In this document: positions 8,251 to 16,127 of the stretch, piece after piece
How the letters are laid out: each line of letters starts with the position of its first letter
How positions within the stretch are numbered: position 1 is the first letter of the stretch
Source of the DNA: Desulfobaccales bacterium
Lineage (GTDB): Bacteria; Desulfobacterota; Desulfobaccia; Desulfobaccales; 0-14-0-80-60-11
Direction of reading: 5' to 3'
Assembly: GCA_041648175.1 (NCBI GenBank)
Contig: JBAZPO010000006.1
Coordinates: 124,001-188,000, forward strand
DNA: 64,000 nucleotides
Made by a program: the position numbers and the translations under genes
Notes under the pieces: model-generated
Database searches by the model: none
Seen by the model: only the letters and a program-made list of their open reading frames with translations
What the model was told of the DNA's origin: nothing

Positions 8251-10338
8251 ATGCAAAATTTTTTCTATCCGCGTAGCGTGGCCGTGGTGGGAGTCTCCGA
8301 AACCCCGGCCAACCTGGCCCAGGGGATTGTCGCCAATCTGTTGCACTTCAGGTATCAGGGCAAGATCTTCCTGGTGGGACGCCGGCCCGGCGTAACCTTC
8401 GGCCTGCCCATCTTCCCTCGCTTAGCCGATCTGCCCGAGAAAGTTGACCTGGTGGCGATCCTGGCGCCGGCCCGGGCCGTGCCCTCCCTGGTGAGAGAAT
8501 GCGGCGAACTGGGGATTTCCCGGGTTGTGGTGGAATCCGCCGGTTTCTCGGAATTAAACGACACCGGCCGCGCCCTTGAAGATGAGGTGCGCGCCGCTCT
8601 CGACCAGTATGGCATCCGCCTGGTAGGTCCCAATGGCCTGGGTCTGGTCAATCTGGAACTCGGCCTGGCCCTCCCCTTTGCCCAGATAGGCGAGCGCATT
8701 CACCAGGGGTCCATCTCCATCATTGCTCAAAGCGGTGGGGTGGCCACCCATGTCTTGGCCTGGATGACCAAAGAAGGTCTGGGCTTAAATAAGTTTTTGA
8801 GCCTGGGCAATAAACTGGATGTGGCCGAAAACGAGGTCCTGGAATACCTCCTCCAAGACCCCGGCACCGCCGCCATTTATGTGTACCTGGAAGGCATGCA
8901 GGACGGTCGCGGGTTTTTAGCCGCGGCCGCCAAAGCCACCAAGCCCGTCTACCTGCATATGGCCAATGTGGGGCCGGAGACGGCCACCATCGCCCATTCC
9001 CATACCGCCTCCTTGACCACCGATGAGCGGGTCTTGGACGCCGCCTGCCGGCAGAGCCGCATCATCCGGGTCAAGACCCAGGGGGAGTTTTTAAACGCCG
9101 CCCGGCTGGTGGGCCAGCCGCCGGTAACCGGCAATCGCCTGGTGGTCTTCTCCCGCAGCGGCGGCGAGGCCGTGGTCACCGCCTACGCCTGCCAAAGGTT
9201 CGGCTTCACCCTGCCACCCTTGTCCGACCAATTGGCTGCCTCCATTAAGGAGCGTTCCCGGGCCGGGGTCATCCACCCCACCAATCCCATCGACCTGGGG
9301 GATATCTTTGATTTCACCGTGTACACCGATATCATGGCCGCGGTGTGTGCCGACCCCCAGATAGACGCCGTGCTGTTCCATTACGGCCCTGTGGCGGACT
9401 TTGAGCTGGAAGCCGCGAGAGAGATGGCCCGGCGCATGCTGAAGTTGGCTCGAAAATCCCAAAAACCCCTGGCCGTCACCGTGCTCTGCACTCCTGACGA
9501 AGAAGCCTATATCCGGGACACCCTGGGCGTTCCGGTCTTTCATTTCCCCGAGGACGCGGTCCAGGCCCTGGCTTTCAGCCGTGACCTGGCCACCCGGAGA
9601 GATGTCTGGAACCCGGAAACATCCCCGCCCTTACCCCAGACCAGCGCCCTGGCCGGGCTGCTGGCGGACTTTGGCTCCGGAGGTTTTGTCTCCCTGGATC
9701 AAGCCCTGGCCCTCACAGAGGCCCTGAAAATCCCGGTGGCCCCCTGGGAAGCAGCCGCCACTGCCACTGAAGCCACCGCCGCGGCCGGCCGCCTGGGCTT
9801 TCCGGTAGTGCTCAAGCTCTCGGCCTTGAGCCTGATTCACAAAACCGAGGCCGGCGGCATCATCCTGGATCTTCATGATGCCGCGGCGGTTGCGCACGCC
9901 TTTGCCCATATGTCCGGGATCGCCCAAACCAGCCTGCCTCCCCGGGAGGCCTGGCGGGCGGTGGTCATGTCCCAGGTGGCGAAAGGCCGGGAAGTGCTCC
10001 TGGGCGCCCGGCGGGATGACTCCTTCGGTCCGGTGGTGGCCTTCGGCGCCGGGGGGGTGGATACCGAAATTTTGGACGACGTCGCACTCCGGGTCGCCCC
10101 CTTAAGCCCGGCTCAGGCCCTGGATCTCATTGCCGAAACCCGTATCGGCCGCATCCTGGCCGGGACTCGGGGGAGGCCTCCAGCCGACCTGGAAAGCTTA
10201 AGCCGGGCGCTGGCGGCCCTGTCCCAACTGATGCTGCAGTTCCCCCAGATTAGGGAGGTCGATCTCAACCCGGTGCTGGTCTTCCCGGGCAAACCCGGGT
10301 TAGTGGCACTGGACGCCCGCATGCGGGTGGGGATGTAA
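8251..10338 (+). CDS. ADP-forming acyl-CoA synthetase (fused alpha-beta), copy 1
   Basis: A 695-aa NDP-forming acyl-CoA synthetase. It interconverts an acyl-CoA plus ADP and phosphate with the free acid, ATP and CoA. Order of domains: CoA-binding Rossmann domain (FYPRSVAVVGVSETP at the N-terminus, LVGPNGLGLVN near 130), succinyl-CoA ligase-like domain with the phosphohistidine candidate in IAHSHTASL (about residue 250), then an ATP-grasp domain (about 480-695, with FPVVLKLSALSLIHKTEAGG and EVDLNPV). No acetyltransferase domain is attached. A weak AGGA precedes the ATG. A paralogue lies at 23275, next to the hydrogenase genes; substrates may differ. Confidence 0.9.
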   Translation: MQNFFYPRSVAVVGVSETPANLAQGIVANLLHFRYQGKIFLVGRRPGVTFGLPIFPRLADLPEKVDLVAILAPARAVPSLVRECGELGISRVVVESAGFSELNDTGRALEDEVRAALDQYGIRLVGPNGLGLVNLELGLALPFAQIGERIHQGSISIIAQSGGVATHVLAWMTKEGLGLNKFLSLGNKLDVAENEVLEYLLQDPGTAAIYVYLEGMQDGRGFLAAAAKATKPVYLHMANVGPETATIAHSHTASLTTDERVLDAACRQSRIIRVKTQGEFLNAARLVGQPPVTGNRLVVFSRSGGEAVVTAYACQRFGFTLPPLSDQLAASIKERSRAGVIHPTNPIDLGDIFDFTVYTDIMAAVCADPQIDAVLFHYGPVADFELEAAREMARRMLKLARKSQKPLAVTVLCTPDEEAYIRDTLGVPVFHFPEDAVQALAFSRDLATRRDVWNPETSPPLPQTSALAGLLADFGSGGFVSLDQALALTEALKIPVAPWEAAATATEATAAAGRLGFPVVLKLSALSLIHKTEAGGIILDLHDAAAVAHAFAHMSGIAQTSLPPREAWRAVVMSQVAKGREVLLGARRDDSFGPVVAFGAGGVDTEILDDVALRVAPLSPAQALDLIAETRIGRILAGTRGRPPADLESLSRALAALSQLMLQFPQIREVDLNPVLVFPGKPGLVALDARMRVGM

Positions 10339-10360
10339 CATGTACACAGGCCCCGACAAT

Positions 10361-10376
10361 GGCGGTCTATGCCGCC
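10361..10376 (+). terminator. Possible hairpin terminator after the acyl-CoA synthetase
   Basis: Short GC stem GGCGG-tctatg-CCGCC about 20 bases after the stop, followed by a weakly T-rich tail (ttgcttaactttt). Could be a terminator, but the tail is poor. Confidence 0.35.
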
Positions 10377-10462
10377 GGGTTGCTTAACTTTTGAAAAATG
10401 ACACAATATAATCCAAGTTACTCTCTTGCCGGATCGGCCTGGCGGAATTTTCGCCTTTGGTA

Positions 10463-10490
10463 GCACAGGTTTTCCAGCCTGTGCTGGTGG
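10463..10490. repeat. Palindrome agcacagg...cctgtgct
   Basis: An imperfect inverted repeat (AGCACAGG and CCTGTGCT arms around ttttccag) lies 70-100 bases upstream of the TauE/SafE permease. It resembles the repeat at 1492-1514 and the GCACAGGC/GCCTGTGC hairpin near 40178-40198, so it is part of a dispersed family. Confidence 0.5.
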
Positions 10491-10561
10491 GCGGTGTCCA
10501 ACCCACTTTGCTAAAGGTTTTTTCTGACCACCGGCAACTTTTCCAAACAGGTGATCGTATC

Positions 10562-11359
10562 GTGATTGTGAGCTTCTTTGTCGGCCTCATTGCAGGCCTC
10601 TTTGGTGGATTGGTTGGCCTTGGCGGGGGAGTAGTCATGATCCCCTTGATGATCTGGTTTTTTCGATTCAATCAGCACCAGGCCCACGGCACCAGCCTCA
10701 TGGCCCTGGTGTTCACCGGGATTTCCGGGGCTATCACTTATTATATGAAGGGGTCGGTGGACGTCATGGCCGCAATTCTGCTGGCGACCACCGCGATCTT
10801 TACCGCTCGCTTCGGCGCGCTCTATGCCAATGCCCTGCCGGAGTGGAAACTGAAACGAGCCTTCGGTGTTTTCATAATCTGCGTCTCCCTGTTGCTGCTC
10901 GGCAAACCCTATCTCTCCCACCTATCCTTTCTCTCCCACCCGGCCACCGGCTGGGGCAAGGTCCTGGCCCTGTTAGGCAGCGGGGCGGTGGCAGGATTTC
11001 TCTCAGGCATGATGGGCGTAGGCGGCGGTTCTATCATGGTGCCGGCCCTGGTGCTGCTGGTGGGCTTGAACCAGTATTCGGCTCAGGGCAGTTCGCTTTT
11101 GGCCATGGTCCCGGCCGGCGCTGTGGGCGCGTTTACCCATTGGCGCCTGGGCAATGTGGTGACCGGGGTTTTAATCGGCCTTATCCCCGGCATTTTAGTG
11201 GGGACTTTTTGTGGGGGGACCCTGGCGCACCTCATGACTGAAGCCAATTTGAGGCTGATTTTTGCCGCGGTGCTCATCTGGCTGGGAATCCGGGATATCA
11301 AGAAGGCCTTGCAAATCAAGGCCTTGCTGGAAACGGTGCCGGTCCGGGTCCGCGTTTGA
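10562..11359 (+). CDS. TauE/SafE family permease
   Basis: Polytopic membrane protein of about 265 aa in the TauE/SafE (UPF0721) family, proposed to export sulfite, sulfonates or other anions. Two internally homologous halves each begin with the family signature: GLIAGLFGGLVGLGGGVVMIP and GAVAGFLSGMMGVGGGSIMVP. About eight hydrophobic segments follow. I place the start at GTG 10562 (or 10568), because the longer frame back to 10457 begins inside a palindromic repeat (acaggttttccagcctgtg) and encodes an unusual soluble lead. The sirtuin gene follows within 25 bases. Confidence 0.85.
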   Translation: MIVSFFVGLIAGLFGGLVGLGGGVVMIPLMIWFFRFNQHQAHGTSLMALVFTGISGAITYYMKGSVDVMAAILLATTAIFTARFGALYANALPEWKLKRAFGVFIICVSLLLLGKPYLSHLSFLSHPATGWGKVLALLGSGAVAGFLSGMMGVGGGSIMVPALVLLVGLNQYSAQGSSLLAMVPAGAVGAFTHWRLGNVVTGVLIGLIPGILVGTFCGGTLAHLMTEANLRLIFAAVLIWLGIRDIKKALQIKALLETVPVRVRV

Positions 11360-11381
11360 AAACTTGACGGGGGAGGGACGG

Positions 11382-12128
11382 TTGCATACCAAACTTAAAG
11401 AGATCACCCCCAGTGACCTGGCGGACCTCATCCGCCGCCACCCCCGGGTAGTGGCCTTAACCGGCGCTGGTATTTCGGTTGCATCCGGCATCCCGGACTT
11501 CCGCAGCCCCGGCGGCCTCTGGGAGCGCTTTGACCCCCTGGAGTACGCCCATGTCCAGGCCTTCCGCAAGAACCCCGCCAAGGTCTGGCAGCTTTTGCTC
11601 GAAATGGACGAGACCATCACCCGAGCGCGGCCCAATCCAGCCCACTATGCCCTGGCGGCACTGGAAGCCAAAGGCTATCTTGCCGGCATCATCACCCAGA
11701 ACGTGGACAATCTGCACCAGGCTGCGGGCTCTCACCGAGTCGTGGAGTACCACGGCAACGCCTTGCGCTTCGTCTGCGATAAGTGCCGCGGCCACCACCC
11801 CCGGGAGAGCCTGGATTTTTCGAACCCTCCCCTCTACTGCCTCTGCGGCGGCCTGATCCGGCCCGACGTGGTCTTCTTCGGAGAGGCGATTCCCCCCGCG
11901 GCCCAGACCGAGGCCGAGGACCTGGCTCAGCACTGCGACCTGCTCCTGGTCATCGGCACCTCGGGAGAGGTGGCCCCGGCCAGTTACATCCCCGCCATCG
12001 CCAGGCAGTGGAACGCCATTATCGTGGAGAACAACCTGGAACCCACCCGCCTGACCCACACCCTGGCCCACCACTTCCTGCCCGGCTCCGCAGGAAAAAT
12101 GCTGCCCCTGGTTCTCAAGGACCTTTAA
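11382..12128 (+). CDS. cobB: Sir2-family NAD-dependent protein deacylase
   Basis: Sirtuin of 248 aa that removes acyl groups from lysines using NAD+. The start is TTG 11382, preceded by GGAGGG; this gives the usual family length. NAD-binding motif GAGISVASGIPDFRS, catalytic NVDNLHQAAG (QNVDN) and active-site His in VVEYHGN are all present. A zinc site is formed by CDKC and CLCG. The late motif VVFFGEAIP and VIGTSGEV complete the fold. Such enzymes keep acyl-CoA synthetases active by deacylating them, so its proximity to the acyl-CoA synthetase at 8251 may be meaningful, although no acetyltransferase is seen here. Confidence 0.92.
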   Translation: MHTKLKEITPSDLADLIRRHPRVVALTGAGISVASGIPDFRSPGGLWERFDPLEYAHVQAFRKNPAKVWQLLLEMDETITRARPNPAHYALAALEAKGYLAGIITQNVDNLHQAAGSHRVVEYHGNALRFVCDKCRGHHPRESLDFSNPPLYCLCGGLIRPDVVFFGEAIPPAAQTEAEDLAQHCDLLLVIGTSGEVAPASYIPAIARQWNAIIVENNLEPTRLTHTLAHHFLPGSAGKMLPLVLKDL

Positions 12129-12198
12129 TACCACATTAAGAGCCGTCGGGCGGGAAAGGGAAGCGCATCCCGTCTTTGCTCCTCGTTACTCCTGTTAC

Positions 12199-12301
12199 GA
12201 AAAGTTCAAGGTTCAAGGTTCAAAGTAGAGTGGCGGGCGGGGACGCCCGCCCTACCGGGGTTTCATGGTTTTGAGAGAGCCAAAGGCTCATGAGCGACTG
12301 C
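12199..12301. repeat. Composite dispersed repeat, copy A
   Basis: Modular repeat: aaaagttcaaggttcaagg-type heptamer tract (12199-12226), then a GC-rich hairpin (ggcgggcgg/cgcccgcc), then ttcatggttttgaga, then an agcc-aaa-ggct mini palindrome, ending gcgactgc. The same modules recur in the same order at 23071-23210. See copy B. Confidence 0.75.
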
Positions 12302-12317
12302 TCTGAAAATGAATCTC

Positions 12318-12365
12318 GTAGGGCGCGTCTTACGCGCCAAAAACGGTGCGTGAGACGCACCCTAC
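12318..12365. repeat. Palindrome with GTAGGG/CCCTAC ends
   Basis: A 48-bp inverted-repeat unit made of two hairpins, ggcgcgtcttacgcgcc and ggtgcgtgagacgcacc, together flanked by gtaggg and ccctac. It is a REP-like intergenic element in a cluster running from 12199 to 12435. Confidence 0.65.
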
Positions 12366-12410
12366 TTTAATTTTCATGGTTTTGAGTGTTCCCTTGGAAC
12401 ATGAATGGCT

Positions 12411-12435
12411 CGTTCCCAAGTTGTACTTGGGAACG
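12411..12435. repeat. REP-like palindrome CGTTCCCAAG-CTTGGGAACG
   Basis: A 25-bp palindrome (CGTTCCCAAG, 5-base loop, CTTGGGAACG). Four further members lie between livG and livM at 56488-56614. Downstream, 12436-12796 shows no convincing gene; it is AT-rich and ends at the promoter of the 71-aa protein. Confidence 0.75.
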
Positions 12436-12796
12436 CAATTGCCCGATAAAAAATCTTTTCAGGTTAGCGAGCCCAGCCCCGACTGGCAGTGATTATTCTG
12501 AATGTGCGCCTCAAATTCTGGCCGGAGATTTTTTTTAAGCGGCATGTTTGCGCCCTACGGTTGAGGTAGCTGGTTGGTCGTTTGCTGAGTGCTTGTTTAA
12601 AGAGCAGTCTTTGGTTCGATCAAGACGCCACGACTATCTACAGGAATCACCTCAAGAGGATAGAAACCCATATGGACGAGGCCCTTTTAGTCATACTGCC
12701 ATTGACAATGAGGCCGAGGAAGATCTTATCTTCTGGAAATGCAGCACGCAATTATATAAATAATTGTCTATTTCGCCAAAATCCCGGCCTACTTTC

Positions 12797-12825
12797 TTGA
12801 CCATCGTGATATTTAGTAGTATAAG
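12797..12825 (+). promoter_or_regulatory. Sigma-70-type promoter for the 71-aa gene
   Basis: -35 TTGACC (12797-12802), 17-bp spacer, -10 TATAAG (12820-12825). It predicts a start of transcription near 12832 and a leader of about 50 bases before the ATG at 12881. Surroundings are strongly AT-rich. Confidence 0.6.
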
Positions 12826-12880
12826 TTTTATAATATTATTCATTAAAATAAATTTAACTATGAGAAAGGAGCGACATGCT

Positions 12881-13096
12881 ATGGAAGAGAATGTGAGCGA
12901 AAGGTCTATGTTCCCTGAGATGCTTCCACCTCAACCGCAACCTTGGTTTGAACTGGCACTGAGGTACCTGGATCGCGACCAGCAGAGAACAATCGTGGCG
13001 CGGATATTGGATATGCATATTATGCAGCAGGAGCAGTTGCTCGAAGTGGCCAAAATGGCGAGAGATATGCTGAAGAAGGGACCCAAAACCCGGTAA
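12881..13096 (+). CDS. 71-aa small protein upstream of a radical SAM gene
   Basis: A small protein I do not recognise. It is started at ATG 12881, preceded by AAAGGAG and by a good promoter; a longer frame from 12764 adds a hydrophobic stretch (IVIFSSISFIILFIKINL) but no ribosome site. The short form has a Met/Pro-rich N-terminus (MFPEMLPPQPQPW) followed by a helical, charged C-terminal half (DQQRTIVARILDMHIMQQEQ, then LLEVAKMARDMLKK). The radical SAM gene starts 110 bases later on the same strand, so they may form one unit. It could be a partner protein or a substrate of that enzyme; neither is shown. Confidence 0.65.
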   Translation: MEENVSERSMFPEMLPPQPQPWFELALRYLDRDQQRTIVARILDMHIMQQEQLLEVAKMARDMLKKGPKTR

Positions 13097-13205
13097 TGCC
13101 GGAGTGAGAGTGAAACACGGCTCGAAGTGGAGGGATACTTCAATTTCTGAGAATCCTCATAGCAATGAATAATCCTCTGTCAAGCCGGTTAACTCAGGAG
13201 AATTG

Positions 13206-14780
13206 ATGGCTCTTCCGGCGACCTGTTGCGATATTCTCATTGTTGGTCATGAAGATGAGGAGAACCTGAGCATCCGCTCGGTTGCAGCATTCCTCATGAA
13301 CGAAGGAATAAGGGTCGGGATCGAGCCCTATAAGAGCTCAAGGAAAGAGGCGATCCTTGAACGCATCATAAGGGATAACCCCGCGATAATCGGCTTTTCC
13401 ATATCATTTCAAGCAAGTATCCCTGATTTTGCCGAATTGACCGATTATCTCCGCAGAAATGAAATGCGCCGGCACTTTACGGCCGGCGGACATATACCTA
13501 CCATAGCCCCTGAGACGGTATTCGAAATGATACCTGGGCTGGATACCGTTGTACGACATGAAGGCGAACACACCCTCCTGGAGCTTTATAAGAATGTGGA
13601 TAAGCCCGATCTTTGGCCGGGTATCAGGGGGCTGGTAGTGCGGAGGAACGGAGTGATTGAGGCTGCGCCTCCGAGGCCCTTGATTGAAGACCTTGACGCC
13701 CTGCCTTTTCCCATAAGATCAGACTCATTTGAAACCTTCCGAGGGCTCGGCATTTGTCAGATGCTCGCAAGCAGGGGATGTCCTTACAAGTGCAGCTTCT
13801 GCAGCATACATCAGTTCTATAGTGACGCGATCGGGCCCAAGCGTCGTCTGCGTTCTCCTGCAAATATTGTCCATGAGATGGAGCAACTCTTTCAGAAGGG
13901 TGTGCGCATATTCAGCTTTATTGATGATGGCTTGATCACCAGGAACAGGTCGGAGCGCAGGTGGGCGGAAGAACTCGCTCAGGCGCTTGAAAGGAGCGGC
14001 CTCGCTGATGAGATCATCTGGAGCATGTTTTGCCGTGTGGATGAAGTGGACGCGGATATTCTTGGCAGGCTCAAGGATTGCGGGCTGGGATTTATCGGTA
14101 TAGGTATCGAGTCAGGGAATGAGCAGGGGTTAAAAACCCTTAACAAGCATTACGCCGTAGAGGATATCTTCCGCTCCATGGATATCGTTCAGCGCCTTGG
14201 GTTATGCTTTGAATACGGCTTTATGATGTTCGATCCCGATAGTACCTTCCAGTCAGTAAAGGCCAATTTAGATTTCCTGAAAAGGCTTTGCGAAAGTGGC
14301 AGCGCACCCGTTCGCTTGACAAAAATGGTCCCTCTTATGGCTACGCCCATCGCCCGTCGTCTCCATGAGGAGGGAAGGCTTGCCGGAACCATAGCCTCGC
14401 CTAACTTCACCTATGAAGACAAGAGGCTCGATCTGCTGGATCTTTTTTTCGCCAGGGCTTTCGGTTCTGTATTCGGCAAGAATGGGGTGGTTGATAGGTT
14501 ACGAAGCGCCATGAAAGATGCTGTAGTCATCGATAAATTTTTCCCAGGCCGTTATGATGCCAAGGCTTATGGAGAATCTATAACGGGTTTGACAAGGGCA
14601 TTTAATGATTCGGCTTTTGAGACCCTTTATAAGGCAGCTCGGTTCATGGAGGATAGGAGCGAAGAAGATATTCTCTATTACTGGTATTTGCTCGATATGC
14701 TTTGCCGGCAGGAGTTGGAGACTCAATCCGAAATTGCGCAGGCCCTGGAGCAATCGTCCCCTGCCGAAATTCAGGCCTGA
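13206..14780 (+). CDS. B12-binding domain radical SAM protein
   Basis: A 524-aa enzyme with an N-terminal cobalamin-binding fold (about residues 8-145, beginning ILIVGHEDEENLSIRSVAAF) and a radical SAM core carrying the iron-sulfur ligands CPYKCSFCS (CxxxCxxC, about residue 195). The core continues with FSFIDDGLIT and GFIGIGIESGNEQGL. The C-terminal 150 residues are helical and not recognised. The DxHxxG cobalamin motif is not seen in its classical form. Family members methylate or rearrange unactivated carbons in lipid, cofactor or peptide biosynthesis. Start is ATG 13206 with AGGAG upstream. Its codons look AT-richer than the neighbours, which hints at acquisition. Confidence 0.88.
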   Translation: MALPATCCDILIVGHEDEENLSIRSVAAFLMNEGIRVGIEPYKSSRKEAILERIIRDNPAIIGFSISFQASIPDFAELTDYLRRNEMRRHFTAGGHIPTIAPETVFEMIPGLDTVVRHEGEHTLLELYKNVDKPDLWPGIRGLVVRRNGVIEAAPPRPLIEDLDALPFPIRSDSFETFRGLGICQMLASRGCPYKCSFCSIHQFYSDAIGPKRRLRSPANIVHEMEQLFQKGVRIFSFIDDGLITRNRSERRWAEELAQALERSGLADEIIWSMFCRVDEVDADILGRLKDCGLGFIGIGIESGNEQGLKTLNKHYAVEDIFRSMDIVQRLGLCFEYGFMMFDPDSTFQSVKANLDFLKRLCESGSAPVRLTKMVPLMATPIARRLHEEGRLAGTIASPNFTYEDKRLDLLDLFFARAFGSVFGKNGVVDRLRSAMKDAVVIDKFFPGRYDAKAYGESITGLTRAFNDSAFETLYKAARFMEDRSEEDILYYWYLLDMLCRQELETQSEIAQALEQSSPAEIQA

Positions 14781-14967
14781 CGGTCCCCGAGGTTATTTTC
14801 AAACTCAACTCATAGGGAGAATATCTAGTCGTTTCACAGGGATGATCTGGATTGAAGATCACTCTATTGATGAACTCCCTAATCGACTTCTGTCGCTGAT
14901 GGTTAGGTTTGCTCAAAATCTAAGGCTAAAGAAGTTGTAAAGAGGCCGCCGTCCCCCAACAAAGAAA

Positions 14968-14998
14968 AGCCGGGAAGGATGATCTGCCCTTCCCGGCT
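14968..14998 (-). terminator. Rho-independent terminator of the 109-aa exported protein
   Basis: Perfect 11-bp stem agccgggaagg / ccttcccggct with a 9-base loop. On the minus strand it is followed by TTTTCTTTG. It lies about 70 bases past the stop of the minus-strand gene at 15070. Confidence 0.75.
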
Positions 14999-15069
14999 CT
15001 GTAATCCGACCGCTTTCGGTCGAGGGCCTCGTTAAGCCCGGTTACCTGCTAAGGTTGGTTCAGCCGCGC

Positions 15070-15399
15070 TTACTTCGCCGCGGGGGTGGTTTCCATGTGG
15101 CCGCCAGCTTTCTTCTCGGCTCCGCCTTTTTTGGTCGCCTTCTTGGTCTCTGGCTTGGCCGGATTGGCCTTTTCCTTGTCTCCCGGTTTCACCACTTCTT
15201 TGGTCTTGTCTCCGGTCTTGACTGCTTCTTTGGCCGCGGGCTCGCCGGGCTTGGTGGCTTCCTGGGGAGTTACCTGGGTCTGGGCCTGAGTGCTCTTGAC
15301 CTCGGGTTTCTCCGGGGTTTTAGCAATCTGGGCCTGGGCCGCGGCCGCGAGCCCCAGGGCAAAAGTCATGGCAGTCAGCGTGCTGATAATCTTTTTCAT
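15070..15399 (-). CDS. Secreted low-complexity Lys/Pro/Ala-rich protein
   Basis: 109 aa. A clear signal peptide (MKKIISTLTAMTFALGLAAAAQA) is followed by a mature part of about 85 residues made almost only of Lys, Pro, Ala, Glu, Thr and Gly, with near-repeats such as TGDKTKEVVKPGDKEK. No domain is recognisable; it is probably disordered, highly positively charged, and periplasmic. GGAG precedes the ATG and a strong terminator follows. Such proteins occur widely in this group without assigned function. Confidence 0.75.
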   Translation of the reverse strand: MKKIISTLTAMTFALGLAAAAQAQIAKTPEKPEVKSTQAQTQVTPQEATKPGEPAAKEAVKTGDKTKEVVKPGDKEKANPAKPETKKATKKGGAEKKAGGHMETTPAAK

Positions 15400-15846
15400 T
15401 CGGTTTTTCTCCTACCGGTTTAATGGGACCGCCTGTTGCGATCTACATTCTATGAATGCATAAAGCTTGCCAGAAATTGAACCGACCACCTTATTATCAA
15501 CCATTTGATTTTAATAGATTAATAGCAGATCGAGCCAGCTAACCGCTGGAGTCTCTGCAGCCCCCCTCTCCTTTAAATCTAAAAATGAGAGAAAGTGCAG
15601 TTCGCCTGCCATTTCTGTATCAAATTGACAAAATTGCCTGGAGCCTTCCGGCCAAGACCAAGCCGGCACGAAGTGCCAAGACCTACCTCCCTTGCCGGTC
15701 AGGCTTTCGGACAGGAAAAGAATTGAATCTTAAGACGGCTTGGTTACTACATCTTGTAGCAATTTCCCGAAGGTATGGTGGGGAGAGTGCAGGGGGTGAA
15801 AAAGTTCAAGGGCTGAGGATTTCCCCTAAGCCCTTGAATAATTCTT

Positions 15847-15923
15847 TGGTGGGCGATGGGCGACTCGAACGCCCGGCCTTTGGTTCCGGAGACCAACGCT
15901 CTATCCACCTGAGCTAATCGCCC
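15847..15923 (-). tRNA. tRNA-Arg (CCG)
   Basis: 77-nt cloverleaf on the minus strand. Acceptor arms GGGCGAT and ATCGCCC pair perfectly, the D loop is AGCTCAGGTGGATAGAGC, and the anticodon stem-loop TTGGT-CTCCGGA-ACCAA gives anticodon CCG. The T arm carries GTTCGAGTC. The 3' CCA is encoded (TGG at 15848-15850 on the plus strand). There is no integrase or att-like duplication nearby. The 450 bases on the low side, to 15399, hold no convincing gene. Confidence 0.95.
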
Positions 15924-16127
15924 TCTCAAAAAATCATATCAAATTCGGGGTCTCTGTCAAGGTAGATCGGAAGCTCAGGGTGGCTCATGATCTTGTCAGG
16001 GCGGGATAAATCAGAACCCGTACTGAAAACAATTTTTTAATGCTGAATTACTTCCAGACGAAGCAAATGGCGGCCGTTGATCATAACAGCTACGGATTAA
16101 ATTGTTCAGGGGGGTTCTTGGGCCGCG

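Noticed and set aside
12630..12672. CRISPR-like segment (ends ...gaggatagaaac) upstream of the 71-aa gene
   Set aside because: Only one copy of the repeat-like sequence exists, there are no spacers at regular intervals and no cas genes in the window.
12548..12763. Two overlapping short plus-strand frames in the gap before the 71-aa gene
   Set aside because: No ribosome site, and neither translation has a recognisable domain or sensible composition.
15399..15847. Long gap between the exported protein and tRNA-Arg
   Set aside because: Scanned on both strands; only short frames without ribosome sites or recognisable motifs; no riboswitch-like structure seen.
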